A stretch of 64,000 nucleotides of DNA from Paracoccus pantotrophus (lineage in GTDB: Bacteria; Pseudomonadota; Alphaproteobacteria; Rhodobacterales; Rhodobacteraceae): NCBI RefSeq assembly GCF_008824185.1, contig NZ_CP044423.1, positions 62,001 to 126,000 on the forward strand. Direction: 5' to 3'. The position numbers and the translations under genes are program-made. This document shows positions 1-8,960 of the stretch, piece by piece. How positions within the stretch are numbered: the stretch's first letter is position 1; every line of letters begins with the position of its first letter. The notes beneath the pieces were generated by a model, which searched no databases, had not been told where the DNA came from, and was given only the letters and a program-made list of their open reading frames with translations.

Positions 1-28
1 CTTGCGCCAACCCTGAGGAGGAACAGCG

Positions 29-466
29 ATGCTCGTCAACCAGATCCTGTCGATGAAGGCCAGCGGCGAGATTTTCACCGTCGCCCCGGAAACCAGCGTG
101 GCCGAGGCCACCAGGCTGCTTTCGGAAAAGCGCATCGGTGCGATCGTGGTGTCCGAGGATGGCAAGATCCCGCTGGGCATCCTGTCCGAGCGCGACGTGG
201 TGCGCGAACTGGGCAAGCGGGGGGCCGCGATCCTGGAGCAGCCGATCACCGAGCTGATGACCCGCAAGCTGGCGACCTGCACCACCGGCGAGGATGCGCT
301 GGTGATCCTGGACCGCATGACCCAGGGCCGCTTCCGCCACCTGCCGGTGGTGAACGAGCAGGGCGAGATGGTCGGCATCGTCTCGATCGGCGACGCGGTC
401 TCGGCCCGGCTCAAGGAACTGGCGGCGGAAAAAGAGGCGCTGACCGGGATGATCATGGGCAACTGA
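29..466 (+). CDS. CBS-domain protein (145 aa)
   Basis: Two tandem CBS domains fill almost the whole 145-residue protein (about residues 10-65 and 75-130). CBS pairs bind adenine nucleotides and usually act as energy-sensing regulatory modules. The second repeat has the typical motif FRHLPVVNEQGEMVGIVSIG. There is no catalytic domain, so this is a stand-alone CBS protein whose partner cannot be read from the sequence. A strong Shine-Dalgarno (GAGGAGG, 15-21) fixes the ATG at 29. It is followed by coaD on the same strand after about 100 bases. Confidence 0.9.
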   Translation: MLVNQILSMKASGEIFTVAPETSVAEATRLLSEKRIGAIVVSEDGKIPLGILSERDVVRELGKRGAAILEQPITELMTRKLATCTTGEDALVILDRMTQGRFRHLPVVNEQGEMVGIVSIGDAVSARLKELAAEKEALTGMIMGN

Positions 467-572
467 CCCGGCCCGCCCGCCCGCCGCGCGCAAGGCGGGC
501 CGGGCGCATGGTCTTGCATTCCTTGGCGAAACCCTGTTTGACTGCCGGCATTCGGCGAGGAGACGGCAACCC

Positions 573-1067
573 ATGCGCATCGGGCTTTACCCAGGCACCT
601 TCGATCCCATCACCCTGGGCCACCAGGACATCATCCAGCGTGCGCTGGAACTGGTGGACCGGCTGGTGATCGGCGTTGCCATCAACCGCGACAAGAGTCC
701 GCTTTTCGCGCTGGAGGATCGCGTCGCCATGGTGCGCGAGGAATGCGACCGCATCGTCGCCAGGCGCGGCGGCGAGATCGTGGTCCATCCGTTCGAGAAC
801 CTGCTGATCGACTGCGCCCGCGATGTCGGCGCCACGGTGATCGTGCGCGGCCTGCGGGCGGTGGCCGATTTCGAATACGAGTTCCAGATGGTCGGCATGA
901 ACCGGGCCATGGACGACAGCATCGAGACGGTCTTCCTGATGGCCGATGCCCGGCGCCAGGCCATCGCCTCGAAACTGGTCAAGGAGATCGCGCGGCTGGG
1001 CGGGGACGTGTCGAAATTCGTCTCGCCCACCGTCCGCGAGGCGCTGATGGCGCGCTTCGCGCGCTAA
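573..1067 (+). CDS. coaD: Phosphopantetheine adenylyltransferase CoaD
   Basis: CoaD transfers AMP from ATP to 4'-phosphopantetheine, the penultimate step of coenzyme A synthesis in the cytoplasm. The 164-residue protein has the usual family length. The N-terminus shows the nucleotidyltransferase motif GTFDPITLGH (residues 8-17), with the TxGH signature at 14-17. The region VIVRGLRAVADFEYEFQM is the typical substrate-binding stretch. The C-terminal nucleotide-binding motif is IASKLVKEIA, a variant of ISSTxVRE. The start is supported by GAGGAG a few bases upstream (558-563). Confidence 0.97.
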   Translation: MRIGLYPGTFDPITLGHQDIIQRALELVDRLVIGVAINRDKSPLFALEDRVAMVREECDRIVARRGGEIVVHPFENLLIDCARDVGATVIVRGLRAVADFEYEFQMVGMNRAMDDSIETVFLMADARRQAIASKLVKEIARLGGDVSKFVSPTVREALMARFAR

Positions 1068-1121
1068 GGCTTTTTCTTTGCCGCGGGCCTGCTAACCTTC
1101 GTCGCATTGACGGAGGAGCAG

Positions 1122-1985
1122 ATGGTATTTACCGATTCGGATCCCAAGCCCATTCCCAGTCCCATCCCCGAGCCCGAGCGGCAGCCGCTGCCCGACCCCT
1201 TGCCCGATCCGGGCCCGGACGAGATCCCGCTGCCGGCGGTGATCGGGCTGGAGGCCATTCCGGCGGCGCTGGCGGCGGGCTGGCGGGATTTCCGCCGCGC
1301 GCCCGCATTCGGCCTGCTGTTCGCGGCCTTCTATGTCGCGGGCGGGCTGGTGCTGACCGCGGTCGCCACCGCGGCAGGGCAGGAATGGTGGCTGATGCCC
1401 TTTATCGTCGGCTTTCCGCTGATCGCGCCCTTCGCCGCCGTCGGGCTTTACGAGGTCAGCCGGCGCATCGAATCGGACCGGCCGCTGATCTGGCGCGAGG
1501 TGCTGGCCGTGGTCATCGCGCAAAAGGACCGGCAGGTGCCGTCCATGGCCATGGTCATCCTGCTGATGTTCATGTTCTGGGTCTTTGTCGCCCATACCAC
1601 CTTCGCGCTGTTCATGGGCGTCTCGGCGCTGACCAACATCACCTCCTCGCCCGAGGTGCTGCTGCAGGGCCGCGGGCTGGTCATGCTGGCGGCGGGCACG
1701 GCGATCGGGGCGGGCTTTGCCGCGGTGCTGTTCTCGATCACCGTGGTCGGGCTGCCGCTGATCCTGGACCGCGAGGTGGACCTGATCTCGGCCATCATCG
1801 CCAGCTTCCAGGCGGTGGGGGCGAACCTGCCGGTGATGCTGTCCTGGGCCGTGGTCATCGCCGCGCTGCTGTTTCTGGGCATCGTGCCGCTGTTTCTGGG
1901 GCTGTTCGTCGCCCTGCCGGTGCTGGGCCATGCCAGCTGGCACATGTATCGGCTGCTGATGCCGGACCCCGAGCCCGAACCATGA
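1122..1985 (+). CDS. DUF2189-type integral membrane protein
   Basis: This is a 287-residue inner-membrane protein of unknown function that resembles the DUF2189 family of alphaproteobacteria. The first 35 or so residues are a proline-rich acidic tail made of degenerate PxPxPEP-like units. They are followed by about six hydrophobic segments between residues 55 and 280. I chose the ATG at 1122 because GGAGG at 1112-1116 lies five bases before it; a TTG at 1107 in the same frame has no such site. The gene converges on the bactofilin gene, with a terminator between them. Confidence 0.8.
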   Translation: MVFTDSDPKPIPSPIPEPERQPLPDPLPDPGPDEIPLPAVIGLEAIPAALAAGWRDFRRAPAFGLLFAAFYVAGGLVLTAVATAAGQEWWLMPFIVGFPLIAPFAAVGLYEVSRRIESDRPLIWREVLAVVIAQKDRQVPSMAMVILLMFMFWVFVAHTTFALFMGVSALTNITSSPEVLLQGRGLVMLAAGTAIGAGFAAVLFSITVVGLPLILDREVDLISAIIASFQAVGANLPVMLSWAVVIAALLFLGIVPLFLGLFVALPVLGHASWHMYRLLMPDPEPEP

Positions 1986-2009
1986 AAAACGGCGGCCCGA
2001 GGGCCGCCG
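1985..2009 (-). terminator. Rho-independent terminator after bactofilin gene
   Basis: The palindrome CGGCGGCCC / GGGCCGCCG (1990-1998 and 2001-2009) is preceded on the plus strand by five A (1985-1989). On the minus strand this reads as a strong GC stem followed by a T run, just downstream of the bactofilin stop codon at 2040. It may also slow transcription arriving from the plus-strand gene. Confidence 0.75.
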
Positions 2010-2039
2010 ATCATTGCGGTGACGCCGGGATCCCCAGGA

Positions 2040-2543
2040 TCACTCGGCGTCGTCATTGGCCGCGCGGGCCGGCGGCGGCGCCAGTTTCGGGGTCACGCCA
2101 TTGGCCAGCGGGTCTTCCTGGCGCTGGACCGAGCCTTCGAAATGGGCGCCGGATTCGATGGCGATGGTCTTGTGGATGATGTCGCCCTCGACCCGCGCGG
2201 TGGCGGTCAGGCGGACCTTGAGGCCGCGCAGGCGGCCGACGATGCGGCCGTTCACCACCACTTCCTCGGCGACGATCTCGCCGCGGATGGTGGCGCTTTC
2301 GCCGACGATCAGCTGGTGGGCGCGGATGTCGCCCTCGATCGTGCCCTCGACCTGGATGTCGCCCTCGGTCCGGATATTGCCGGTGACGGTCAGGTCGGAG
2401 GACAGCACCGAAGGCGCGGTGCGTGCCCGCGGGGCCGCGGCCGGCGGAAGGTCGTAACTCGTGTCAAGGCTGCGCGCCGATTCGGGCTCGGGGGTCGGCT
2501 GGGTGCGGGGGCCGGGTTCGGTAACACGGGTCTTAGAAAACAT
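2040..2543 (-). CDS. Bactofilin (polymer-forming cytoskeletal protein)
   Basis: This 167-residue protein has the bactofilin architecture: a disordered Pro/Arg-rich N-terminus (about 1-45), a central beta-helix domain with repeated short strands (about 45-140; for example TVTGNIRTEGDIQVEGTIEG and SATIRGEIVAEEVVVNGRIV), and a disordered C-terminus. Bactofilins polymerise without nucleotide into membrane-associated filaments that organise cell-wall enzymes. The start codon lies inside the 3' end of the M23 peptidase gene, an 11-base overlap, so the two are co-transcribed and translationally coupled. A terminator follows. BacA-like by family; the exact paralogue cannot be decided. Confidence 0.93.
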   Translation of the reverse strand: MFSKTRVTEPGPRTQPTPEPESARSLDTSYDLPPAAAPRARTAPSVLSSDLTVTGNIRTEGDIQVEGTIEGDIRAHQLIVGESATIRGEIVAEEVVVNGRIVGRLRGLKVRLTATARVEGDIIHKTIAIESGAHFEGSVQRQEDPLANGVTPKLAPPPARAANDDAE

Positions 2544-3822
2544 TTTGGGCTGCCTTGATGAAGCTCATGGGATTCACGGCACGGCCGTTCACGCGGACTT
2601 CATAGTGAAGATGCGGGCCGGTCGATCTGCCGGTATTGCCCATATCACCGATCTGGCTGCCGCGCGATACCTTTTGGCCCACCTTCACGCGAATCTTGGA
2701 CAGGTGGCCATAGCGGGTTTCGGTGCCCAGCTCGTGCCGGATCTTGATCAGGTTGCCATAGCCGCGTTGCCAGCCGGCGAAGATCACCGTGCCCTCGGCC
2801 GTGGCATAGATCGGCGTGCCGACCGGGGCGGCCATGTCGATGCCCTCATGCGCGCGGCCCCAGCGGCGGCCGAAGGGCGAGGTATAGCGGAAGGCCGATT
2901 TCACTGGCATGGCCAGCGGCATCTTCTCGACCGCGATGCGATAGCTGTTCATCTGGTCCAGGGTGATCAGGATCTCGCTGGCCTTGGCCTCGCCCTGGCT
3001 GATCTCGGCATTGCCGCTGGAGGAATAGCCGACCGGGTTCAGCGGGCCGCCCTGGCCGACATAGCCGCGGCGCACGGTGCGCAGGATCTCGTCCGGGTTC
3101 ATGCCGACGCTGCGGAACATGTCGTCCAGCGGCTTGACCGAGACGGTCACGGCGTCTTCCAGCTGCGACAGGATGGCGTCGTTGCGGGCGATGATCTGGT
3201 CGCGCTCCAGCGTGACGGCCTCGGCCAGGCGGCGGGCGTCCTCGGCCTGCTGCACCGCCTCGATGCGCTGGCCGGCGGCCTGTTTCAACTCGCCCGCCAG
3301 GATGTCCAGCGCGGCCTGCAATTCGGCGGTGCGGGCGGGGCCGGCAGCGCCTTCGGGCGCGGCCAGCGCCTCGGCCTGCTGGCGGGCCTTGACCGCGCCG
3401 TGCAGCTCGGCCTGCACCGCGCCCAGGCCGGTTTCCAGCTCGCGGCGCTGCGCCTCGGTTTCCAAAAGCAGAGACTGCATGTGCGAGACCTGGTCCAGCG
3501 CCACGGCGAAGCGGTTCTGCGCCGCCACCGCCTCGGCGGCGCGGCGGTCGCGTTCGGCGGACAGATCGGTCAGCCGCGCTTCCAGCGCGCCTTGCGTCAG
3601 CCGGGCCTGCTGGCGCACCGAGCCGGCGCCGATCGCGTCGATGACCAGGATCGAGCTGGCGATGATCGTCCAGCCGAAGACCAGCGCGAGGCCGCCCAGG
3701 GCAAGAAGCTGCGTGGCCGGACGCAGCCGCAGAAAGCGGGTGGTCTTGTCCGACTTCAGGAATAGGCGCTGTTCTGGCAGCCAGCGCTCAAGCACCGAAT
3801 TCAGGCTGTGGGTGATCCGCAA
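2533..3822 (-). CDS. M23 family cell-wall metallopeptidase, membrane-anchored
   Basis: A predicted peptidoglycan endopeptidase of 429 residues. A single membrane segment lies near residues 35-60 (LALGGLALVFGWTIIASSIL). It is followed by a long Ala/Glu/Arg-rich coiled coil (about 65-215) and a C-terminal M23 domain. The zinc-site residues are visible: H and D in HEGIDMAAP and HLH in TGPHLHYEV. M23 enzymes with this layout act in the periplasm, anchored by the N-terminal helix. The frame is open further upstream to 4143, but that part is unlike the family; I place the start at a TTG (3820-3822), just before residues typical of the family N-terminus. The start is the uncertain part. Confidence 0.9.
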   Translation of the reverse strand: MRITHSLNSVLERWLPEQRLFLKSDKTTRFLRLRPATQLLALGGLALVFGWTIIASSILVIDAIGAGSVRQQARLTQGALEARLTDLSAERDRRAAEAVAAQNRFAVALDQVSHMQSLLLETEAQRRELETGLGAVQAELHGAVKARQQAEALAAPEGAAGPARTAELQAALDILAGELKQAAGQRIEAVQQAEDARRLAEAVTLERDQIIARNDAILSQLEDAVTVSVKPLDDMFRSVGMNPDEILRTVRRGYVGQGGPLNPVGYSSSGNAEISQGEAKASEILITLDQMNSYRIAVEKMPLAMPVKSAFRYTSPFGRRWGRAHEGIDMAAPVGTPIYATAEGTVIFAGWQRGYGNLIKIRHELGTETRYGHLSKIRVKVGQKVSRGSQIGDMGNTGRSTGPHLHYEVRVNGRAVNPMSFIKAAQNVF

Positions 3823-4249
3823 TGTCCCAGGTCCATGTTGTTTCGGCCGACCTGCCGGGCAAAGGCGGTCATGGCTGCGCACGGATAAATCCGACCTGTG
3901 ATCAAAGCGCAACAGGGGCGGAGGGTTTATGTGCCGCTTGGGCGGATTGATGCCGATCGCCCCCGCCAGGCGGGTGGATCTGTGCCGGAGCAAAGGCCCC
4001 TTTTGATACAACCGTGGATTGCAAGACTGAACCAGTCCAATCAATATGTGAAAGTTTGAAGATAATTTGATGCACTGGTCGGTTCGATCCGCATCCCGCG
4101 TGGCGGCGGGGGCTTGCGGCGGCCGGCCAGGATTTCTGCCCATGAATTAGGCAGGCCGGTCCGGCCCAGGGGCAGATCGGGCGATGGCGCGCGGGATTCG
4201 CCCCCGGGGCGGCGGAACCGCGCGGCTTGCGGCGGCGTTTGCGGCGGTT
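3823..4249. other. Intergenic region without a recognisable gene
   Basis: About 430 bases separate the M23 gene from the regulator gene upstream on the same strand. Positions 4010-4080 are distinctly AT-richer than the surroundings and contain the inverted hexamers ACCAGT (4031-4036) and ACTGGT (4074-4079). This is the likely promoter area of the peptidase-bactofilin operon. I see no convincing coding frame. Confidence 0.4.
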
Positions 4250-5644
4250 TCAGGCGATCTCATAGGGCAGCGGGCCGGGGCGATCCGCCGGGATGCGGAT
4301 ATGGCGGTCCACCGGCGGCACCGAACGCTGGTGGCAGTTCGGCCGCGGGCAGATCCGGCAGGACACGCCGATCGGCTCGAACAGCTGCGGATTGCCGATG
4401 TCCAGCCCGTCGGCATAGACCACGTCGCGGGCATGGCTGATTTCGCAGCCCAGGCCGATGGCAAAGCGGCGCACCGGCGCGCCGAAGGCGCCGGCGGGCT
4501 TGGACACGTCCCGCGCCAGCAGCAGGTAACGCTTGCCGTCCGGGGTCTCGGCCAGCTGGCGCAGGAAGCGGCCGGGGGTCTCGAAGGCCTGGTGCACGTT
4601 CCACAAGGGACAGGCGCCGCCGAAGCGGGCGAATTGCATGCGCGTGGCGGAATGGCGCTTGGTGATGGTGCCGGCCTGGTCGACGCGGACGAAAAAGAAC
4701 GGCACGCCGCGGTCGCCGCCGCGCTGCAGGGTCGAGAGCCGATGCGCCACCTGCTCCAGAGAGGCGTGGAACAGATGCGCCAGCCGCTCCAGATCGTGCC
4801 GTTCGGCCCGCGCGGTGGCCAGGAAGCGGGCATAGGGCATCATCGCCGCGCCGGCGAAGTAATTCGCCAGCCCCAGCCGGGCGATGTCGCGGGCCGAGGC
4901 GCTGCGGAACCGCGCCAGTTCCAGCGTCGCCTCCAGGAGGTCGCCGCGCGTCTCCAGTGCCAGCAGGTGCAAGAGCTGGAAGGCTTGCGTGGCGGGCTCG
5001 GCGGCGGCGTTCAGGGTGATGCGCTTGCCGTCGCGCAGATAGACCGGGCCGCTGCCCAGCTCGGCCATCACCACCTCGATGCCGCGCTCGGCCAGGGCGG
5101 CGATGGCGCGGTCCAGCGGGCGCAACTCGGGGCGGATGCGGGCGAAATGCTCGGCGGCGTGGTCCACCGCGTCGATATAGTTGTCGCAATAGTGGAAGAA
5201 GTCGCGCACCTCCTCCCAGGGCGAGGGGGTGGCGTTCTGCGCCCCGGCCCCCAGCGCCTCGTCCAGCGCGGCCAGCCGTTCCTGCCCCTCGCGATGGGCG
5301 CGATAAAGGTCCAGGAAGGCGCGCGCCAGCGCCGGCGCATTGGTCGCGGCCAGCCGCAGGTCGGCGCGGGGCGGCGCGCTGTCGAACAGCGGATCGGCCA
5401 GCGCCTCGGCCATGTCCATCACCATGCGCTCGGCATCGCCGACCGCCATGGCACCCAGGTCCACCGAGAACTCGGAGGCCAGCTTCAGCAGCACCCCGGC
5501 CGAGACCGGGCGATGGTTGTTCTCCATTTGCGACAGATAGGGCAGCGACACGCCCAGCCGGTCGGCAAAGGCGCGCTGGGTCAGGCCGGCGCGGGCCCGC
5601 GTCTCGCGCAGGGCGACGCCGGCATAGATCTTTTGTGTGGCCAT
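4250..5644 (-). CDS. Short-chain acyl-CoA regulator, ScfR/PrpR/RamB family
   Basis: A 464-residue transcription factor with an N-terminal XRE helix-turn-helix (about residues 10-65; TQRAFADRLGVSLPYLSQME), a central ImmA/IrrE-like region and a C-terminal DUF2083 domain. Near the C-terminus is C-x2-C-x4-C (Cys429, 432, 437; CRICPRPNC), the pattern that binds an iron-sulfur cluster in mycobacterial PrpR. Family members regulate propionate, acetate or other short-chain acyl-CoA metabolism. The ATG at 5644 follows AGAGGA; the frame extends upstream without a ribosome site. Two CTTTGCAAAG palindromes lie directly upstream and suggest autoregulation. Which acyl-CoA it senses is not visible here. Confidence 0.88.
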   Translation of the reverse strand: MATQKIYAGVALRETRARAGLTQRAFADRLGVSLPYLSQMENNHRPVSAGVLLKLASEFSVDLGAMAVGDAERMVMDMAEALADPLFDSAPPRADLRLAATNAPALARAFLDLYRAHREGQERLAALDEALGAGAQNATPSPWEEVRDFFHYCDNYIDAVDHAAEHFARIRPELRPLDRAIAALAERGIEVVMAELGSGPVYLRDGKRITLNAAAEPATQAFQLLHLLALETRGDLLEATLELARFRSASARDIARLGLANYFAGAAMMPYARFLATARAERHDLERLAHLFHASLEQVAHRLSTLQRGGDRGVPFFFVRVDQAGTITKRHSATRMQFARFGGACPLWNVHQAFETPGRFLRQLAETPDGKRYLLLARDVSKPAGAFGAPVRRFAIGLGCEISHARDVVYADGLDIGNPQLFEPIGVSCRICPRPNCHQRSVPPVDRHIRIPADRPGPLPYEIA

Positions 5645-5653
5645 GCGAGTCCT

Positions 5654-5683
5654 CTTTGCAAAGCAGCCATACGCTTTGCAAAG
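5654..5683. promoter_or_regulatory. Paired CTTTGCAAAG operator
   Basis: Two identical perfect 10-bp palindromes, CTTTGCAAAG, occupy 5654-5663 and 5674-5683. Their centres are exactly 20 bp apart, about two helical turns. They lie 10-40 bases upstream of the ScfR-type regulator start. TTTGCAAA is the core recognised by the RamB/PccR branch of this family, so this is probably an autoregulatory site. Confidence 0.8.
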
Positions 5684-5702
5684 GCGTTGCCGCAAGGGGG
5701 AT

Positions 5703-6911
5703 CTAGCGGCCGGCGATGACCTGCCTTTCGCGGATCATGACCCAGAGGATGAAGCCGATCGAGGCCAGGGCCGACCCGGCCATGATGACCAGAAGCGGCG
5801 CCGCCCCCGATTCGTCGTGCAAGAGCGCGCCGGCCAGCGCCGCCAGCCCGGCGCCGCCCGCCACCGCCATGGCGCCGCCCAGCCCGCTGGCGGTGCCGGC
5901 GAGTTCGGGGCGCACGCTCATCATCCCGGCATTGGCATTGGGCAGCACCATGCCGTTGCCCAGCCCCATCAGCCCGACCGCGCCGAAGAAGACCAGCGGC
6001 GTCAGCCCGCCCATCAGGTCCACCGCCAGCGCCAGCGCCAGGAAGACCGAGCAGATCAGCGCCCCCGACAGGATCATCCGGTTCATGCCGATGCGGGTCG
6101 AGAACCGCGCCGAAAGGTAATTCCCCAGCGCATAGCCGATCGAGGGGCCGGCGAACCAATAGCCGACCTCGGCCGGCGACAGGTGCAGCACCACCTGGCC
6201 GACGAAGGGCGCGCCGCCCAGATAGGCATAGAACGACCCGGCGCTGAGCGTCGCCGCCAGCGCATAGCCCCAGAACCGCTGCGAGCGGGCCAGAACCGGA
6301 TAGGTCGCGACCTGCCGGCGCAGCGGCACGCCGCCACCGCGCGCCGTCTCGGGCAGGTCGAAGGCGCAAAGCGCCATGACCGCCAGCCCGGTCAGGCCCA
6401 TGGCGACGAAGCTGGCGCGCCAGCCCAGGGTCTCGTCCAGCACGCCCCCCAGCGTCGGCGCGATCATCGGCACCAGCGACATGCCCATGGTGACATAGCC
6501 GATCATGCTGGCCGCCTGCTCGGCCGGCACGATGTCGCGCACCACGGCGCGGCTGATGACGAAGCCGGTGGTGGCGACGGCCTGGATCAGGCGGAAGACC
6601 ATGAACCAGGCGGCATCCCTGGCCAGCAGCGCCCCCACGGTCGCCAGCAGGAAGATCGCAAACGAGCCCAGCACCACCGGCCGGCGGCCATAGCGGTCGC
6701 TGATCGGGCCGCAAAGCAGTTGCAGCACCGCGCTGACCCCCAGGAAGGCCGAGACGGAAAGCTGCATGAAGCCGTATTCCACGCCGAAATCCCGCGCCAT
6801 GGCCGGCAGCGAGGGCAGGAAGATGTTCATGGAAAGCGCCCCGGCGGCCGAGATCGAAACCAGGGTCAGAATGCTTGGCCGGCGGGGAAGGGAGGGGGTC
6901 GCGCTGCTCAT
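5703..6911 (-). CDS. Bcr/CflA-type MFS exporter
   Basis: A 402-residue major facilitator with about 12 hydrophobic segments. The loop motif A between helices 2 and 3 is GPISDRYGRRPVV (about residues 68-80). The N-terminus MNIFLPSLPAMARDF is typical of the Bcr/CflA drug/H+ antiporters, which export bicyclomycin, chloramphenicol, sulfonamides or cysteine-related compounds. The substrate here is unknown. It lies upstream of the ScfR-type gene on the same strand, separated by the operator region. That may reflect co-regulation, but the link is not demonstrated. Confidence 0.9.
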   Translation of the reverse strand: MSSATPSLPRRPSILTLVSISAAGALSMNIFLPSLPAMARDFGVEYGFMQLSVSAFLGVSAVLQLLCGPISDRYGRRPVVLGSFAIFLLATVGALLARDAAWFMVFRLIQAVATTGFVISRAVVRDIVPAEQAASMIGYVTMGMSLVPMIAPTLGGVLDETLGWRASFVAMGLTGLAVMALCAFDLPETARGGGVPLRRQVATYPVLARSQRFWGYALAATLSAGSFYAYLGGAPFVGQVVLHLSPAEVGYWFAGPSIGYALGNYLSARFSTRIGMNRMILSGALICSVFLALALAVDLMGGLTPLVFFGAVGLMGLGNGMVLPNANAGMMSVRPELAGTASGLGGAMAVAGGAGLAALAGALLHDESGAAPLLVIMAGSALASIGFILWVMIRERQVIAGR

Positions 6912-6974
6912 GCCCGCACCTTTGCCCGGTCGGCGGGCAAAGGCAATCGCCTGTTTACAGGGCTCTGTTTCGCG

Positions 6975-7337
6975 TCAATGCGCAGAACTGCCGAAATCGT
7001 GGAAGATCAGGAAGGCGCCCAGGCAGATGCAGGCAAAGCCCGCCGCCACGTTCCAGGTCAGCCGCTCGCCCAGCCAGGCCCAGGAGAACAGCACGAAGAC
7101 CGACAGGCTGATCACCTCCTGGATGGTCTTGAGCTGCGCGGCGTTGAAATGGCCGTAGCCGCTGCGGTTCGCCGGCACCTGCAGCACATATTCGAAGAAG
7201 GCGATGCCCCAGCTGACCAGGATCACCAGCAGAAGCGGCGCGGCCTTGAATTTCAGATGCCCGTACCAGGCGACGGTCATGAACAGGTTCGACAGGATCA
7301 GCAGGCCGATGGTGACGAAGGGCACCGGCAGGTTCAT
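6975..7337 (-). CDS. DMT-superfamily small membrane protein (DUF486)
   Basis: A 120-residue protein with four hydrophobic segments, matching the DUF486 family related to small drug/metabolite transporters. The conserved stretch FFEYVLQVPANRSGYGHFNA (about residues 47-66) is diagnostic. Its ATG overlaps the dnaB stop codon in an ATGA junction (7334-7337), so it is translated from the dnaB transcript. Substrate and function are unknown. Confidence 0.88.
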   Translation of the reverse strand: MNLPVPFVTIGLLILSNLFMTVAWYGHLKFKAAPLLLVILVSWGIAFFEYVLQVPANRSGYGHFNAAQLKTIQEVISLSVFVLFSWAWLGERLTWNVAAGFACICLGAFLIFHDFGSSAH

Positions 7338-8833
7338 TCAGCGCGATCCCAGCTGCGATGCTTTTCCAGGTTGCCGAAGCGGGTGAAGCGGCCCTCGAAG
7401 GACAGCTCGACCGTGCCGATCGGGCCGTGGCGCTGCTTGCCGATGATGACCTCGGCCTTGCCGTGGCAGGATTCCATGACCTGCTGCCAGGTGGCCATCT
7501 TGTCGAGGTCGTGGTCGGCGGGCTTTTCGCGCTCGCGGTAATATTCCTCGCGGAAGACGAACATGACGATGTCGGCATCCTGCTCGATCGAGCCGGATTC
7601 GCGCAGGTCGGACAGCTGCGGGCGCTTGTCCTCGCGGCTCTCGACCTGGCGCGACAGCTGCGAGAGCGCGATGACCGGGATGTCCAGCTCCTTGGCGACG
7701 GCCTTGAGGCCCTGGGTGATCTCGCTGACTTCGTTCACGCGGCTGTCCTTGGCCGAGGCGGCGCGCAGCAGCTGCAGATAGTCCACGATCAGCAGGTCCA
7801 GCCCCATGGTGCGCTTGAGCTTGCGGGCCCGCGCCGCCAGCTGGTTGATCGGCAGGGCGGGCGTGTCGTCGATGTAAAGCGGGCAGTTCTGCAGGTCGTG
7901 GGCGGCCTTGACGAAGCGGCGGAACTCGTCCTCGGTCATGTCGCCGCGGCGGATCGCCTCGCTGGGCACCTCGGCGGCCTCCGAGAGGATGCGCGCGGCC
8001 AGCTGCTCGGCCGACATCTCGAGGCTGAAGAAGCCGACGACGCCGCCCGCCACCGTGCCATGCGTGCCGTCGGGCAGCTCGCCCAGGCGATGCGCCTTGG
8101 CGACGTTGAAGGCGATGTTGGTGGCCAGCGAGGTCTTGCCCATCGAGGGCCGCCCGGCCAGGATGATCAGGTCCGAGCGGTTCAGCCCGCCCATCTTGCC
8201 GTCCAGGTCGACCAGCCCGGTCGAGATGCCCGACAGCCCGCCGCCGCGGCTGAAGGCGGCATTGGCGGCGTTCAGCGCCCCGGTGACGGCGGCCAGGAAG
8301 CTCTGGAAGCCGCGCTCGGCCACGCCCTGCTCGCCCAGCTTGTAGAGAACCTGCTCGGCCTCCTTGATCTGCTCCTCGGCGGAATCGCTGACCGTGACGG
8401 TGGCGGCACGCGCGGCGATGTCCTGCCCCAGCCCGATCAGCTCGCGGCGCAGGGCGAATTCGCGGATCATCTGCGCATAATCGCGCGCGGCATGGGACGA
8501 GATCGCCGCCCCGGCCAGCCGCGCCAGATAGGCCGGGCCGCCCAGTTCCTTCAGGCCGGCGTCATGCTCCATGAAGGCCTTGATCGTGACCGGGCTCGCC
8601 AGGGCGTTCCTGGCGATGCGCTCGGCGCAGATCTCGTAGATGCGGCGGTGGACCGGGTCGTAGAAATGCCCGGCCTGGATGATGCGCGAGACGTGGTCGT
8701 AGACCTCGTTATTGGTCAGCAGCGCGCCCAGCAATTGCTGCTCGGCCTCGATCGAGAAGGGCACCGCCTGGGCGGCGGCGGCCTCGGCGATCTCGCCGGG
8801 CTTCCTGATTTCGACGGCGCGCAACTCGCTCAT
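7334..8833 (-). CDS. dnaB: Replicative DNA helicase DnaB
   Basis: The hexameric 5'-3' helicase of the replication fork, 499 residues, normal length. The N-terminal primase-interacting domain covers about residues 20-130 (FSIEAEQQLLGALL). The RecA-like motor domain follows, with the Walker A motif GRPSMGKTS, a Walker B-like LLIVDYLQLL, and the motif VIALSQLSRQVE. The ATG at 8833 sits after a GAGACCATGG context without a strong Shine-Dalgarno. No intein is present. The divergent side carries an inverted pair of repeats (8961-9028). Confidence 0.98.
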   Translation of the reverse strand: MSELRAVEIRKPGEIAEAAAAQAVPFSIEAEQQLLGALLTNNEVYDHVSRIIQAGHFYDPVHRRIYEICAERIARNALASPVTIKAFMEHDAGLKELGGPAYLARLAGAAISSHAARDYAQMIREFALRRELIGLGQDIAARAATVTVSDSAEEQIKEAEQVLYKLGEQGVAERGFQSFLAAVTGALNAANAAFSRGGGLSGISTGLVDLDGKMGGLNRSDLIILAGRPSMGKTSLATNIAFNVAKAHRLGELPDGTHGTVAGGVVGFFSLEMSAEQLAARILSEAAEVPSEAIRRGDMTEDEFRRFVKAAHDLQNCPLYIDDTPALPINQLAARARKLKRTMGLDLLIVDYLQLLRAASAKDSRVNEVSEITQGLKAVAKELDIPVIALSQLSRQVESREDKRPQLSDLRESGSIEQDADIVMFVFREEYYREREKPADHDLDKMATWQQVMESCHGKAEVIIGKQRHGPIGTVELSFEGRFTRFGNLEKHRSWDRAE

Positions 8834-8960
8834 CCCATGGTCTCCGACCTTCGACTCGGCTGGGAGCCGTTATCCACCTTATGCGCCCCGCGGTCCATCG
8901 GGATATGCTGTGGATAAGCTGTGGACGGAATGCCGCCCCTCGCGCCGGTGGCCAGGGCGG

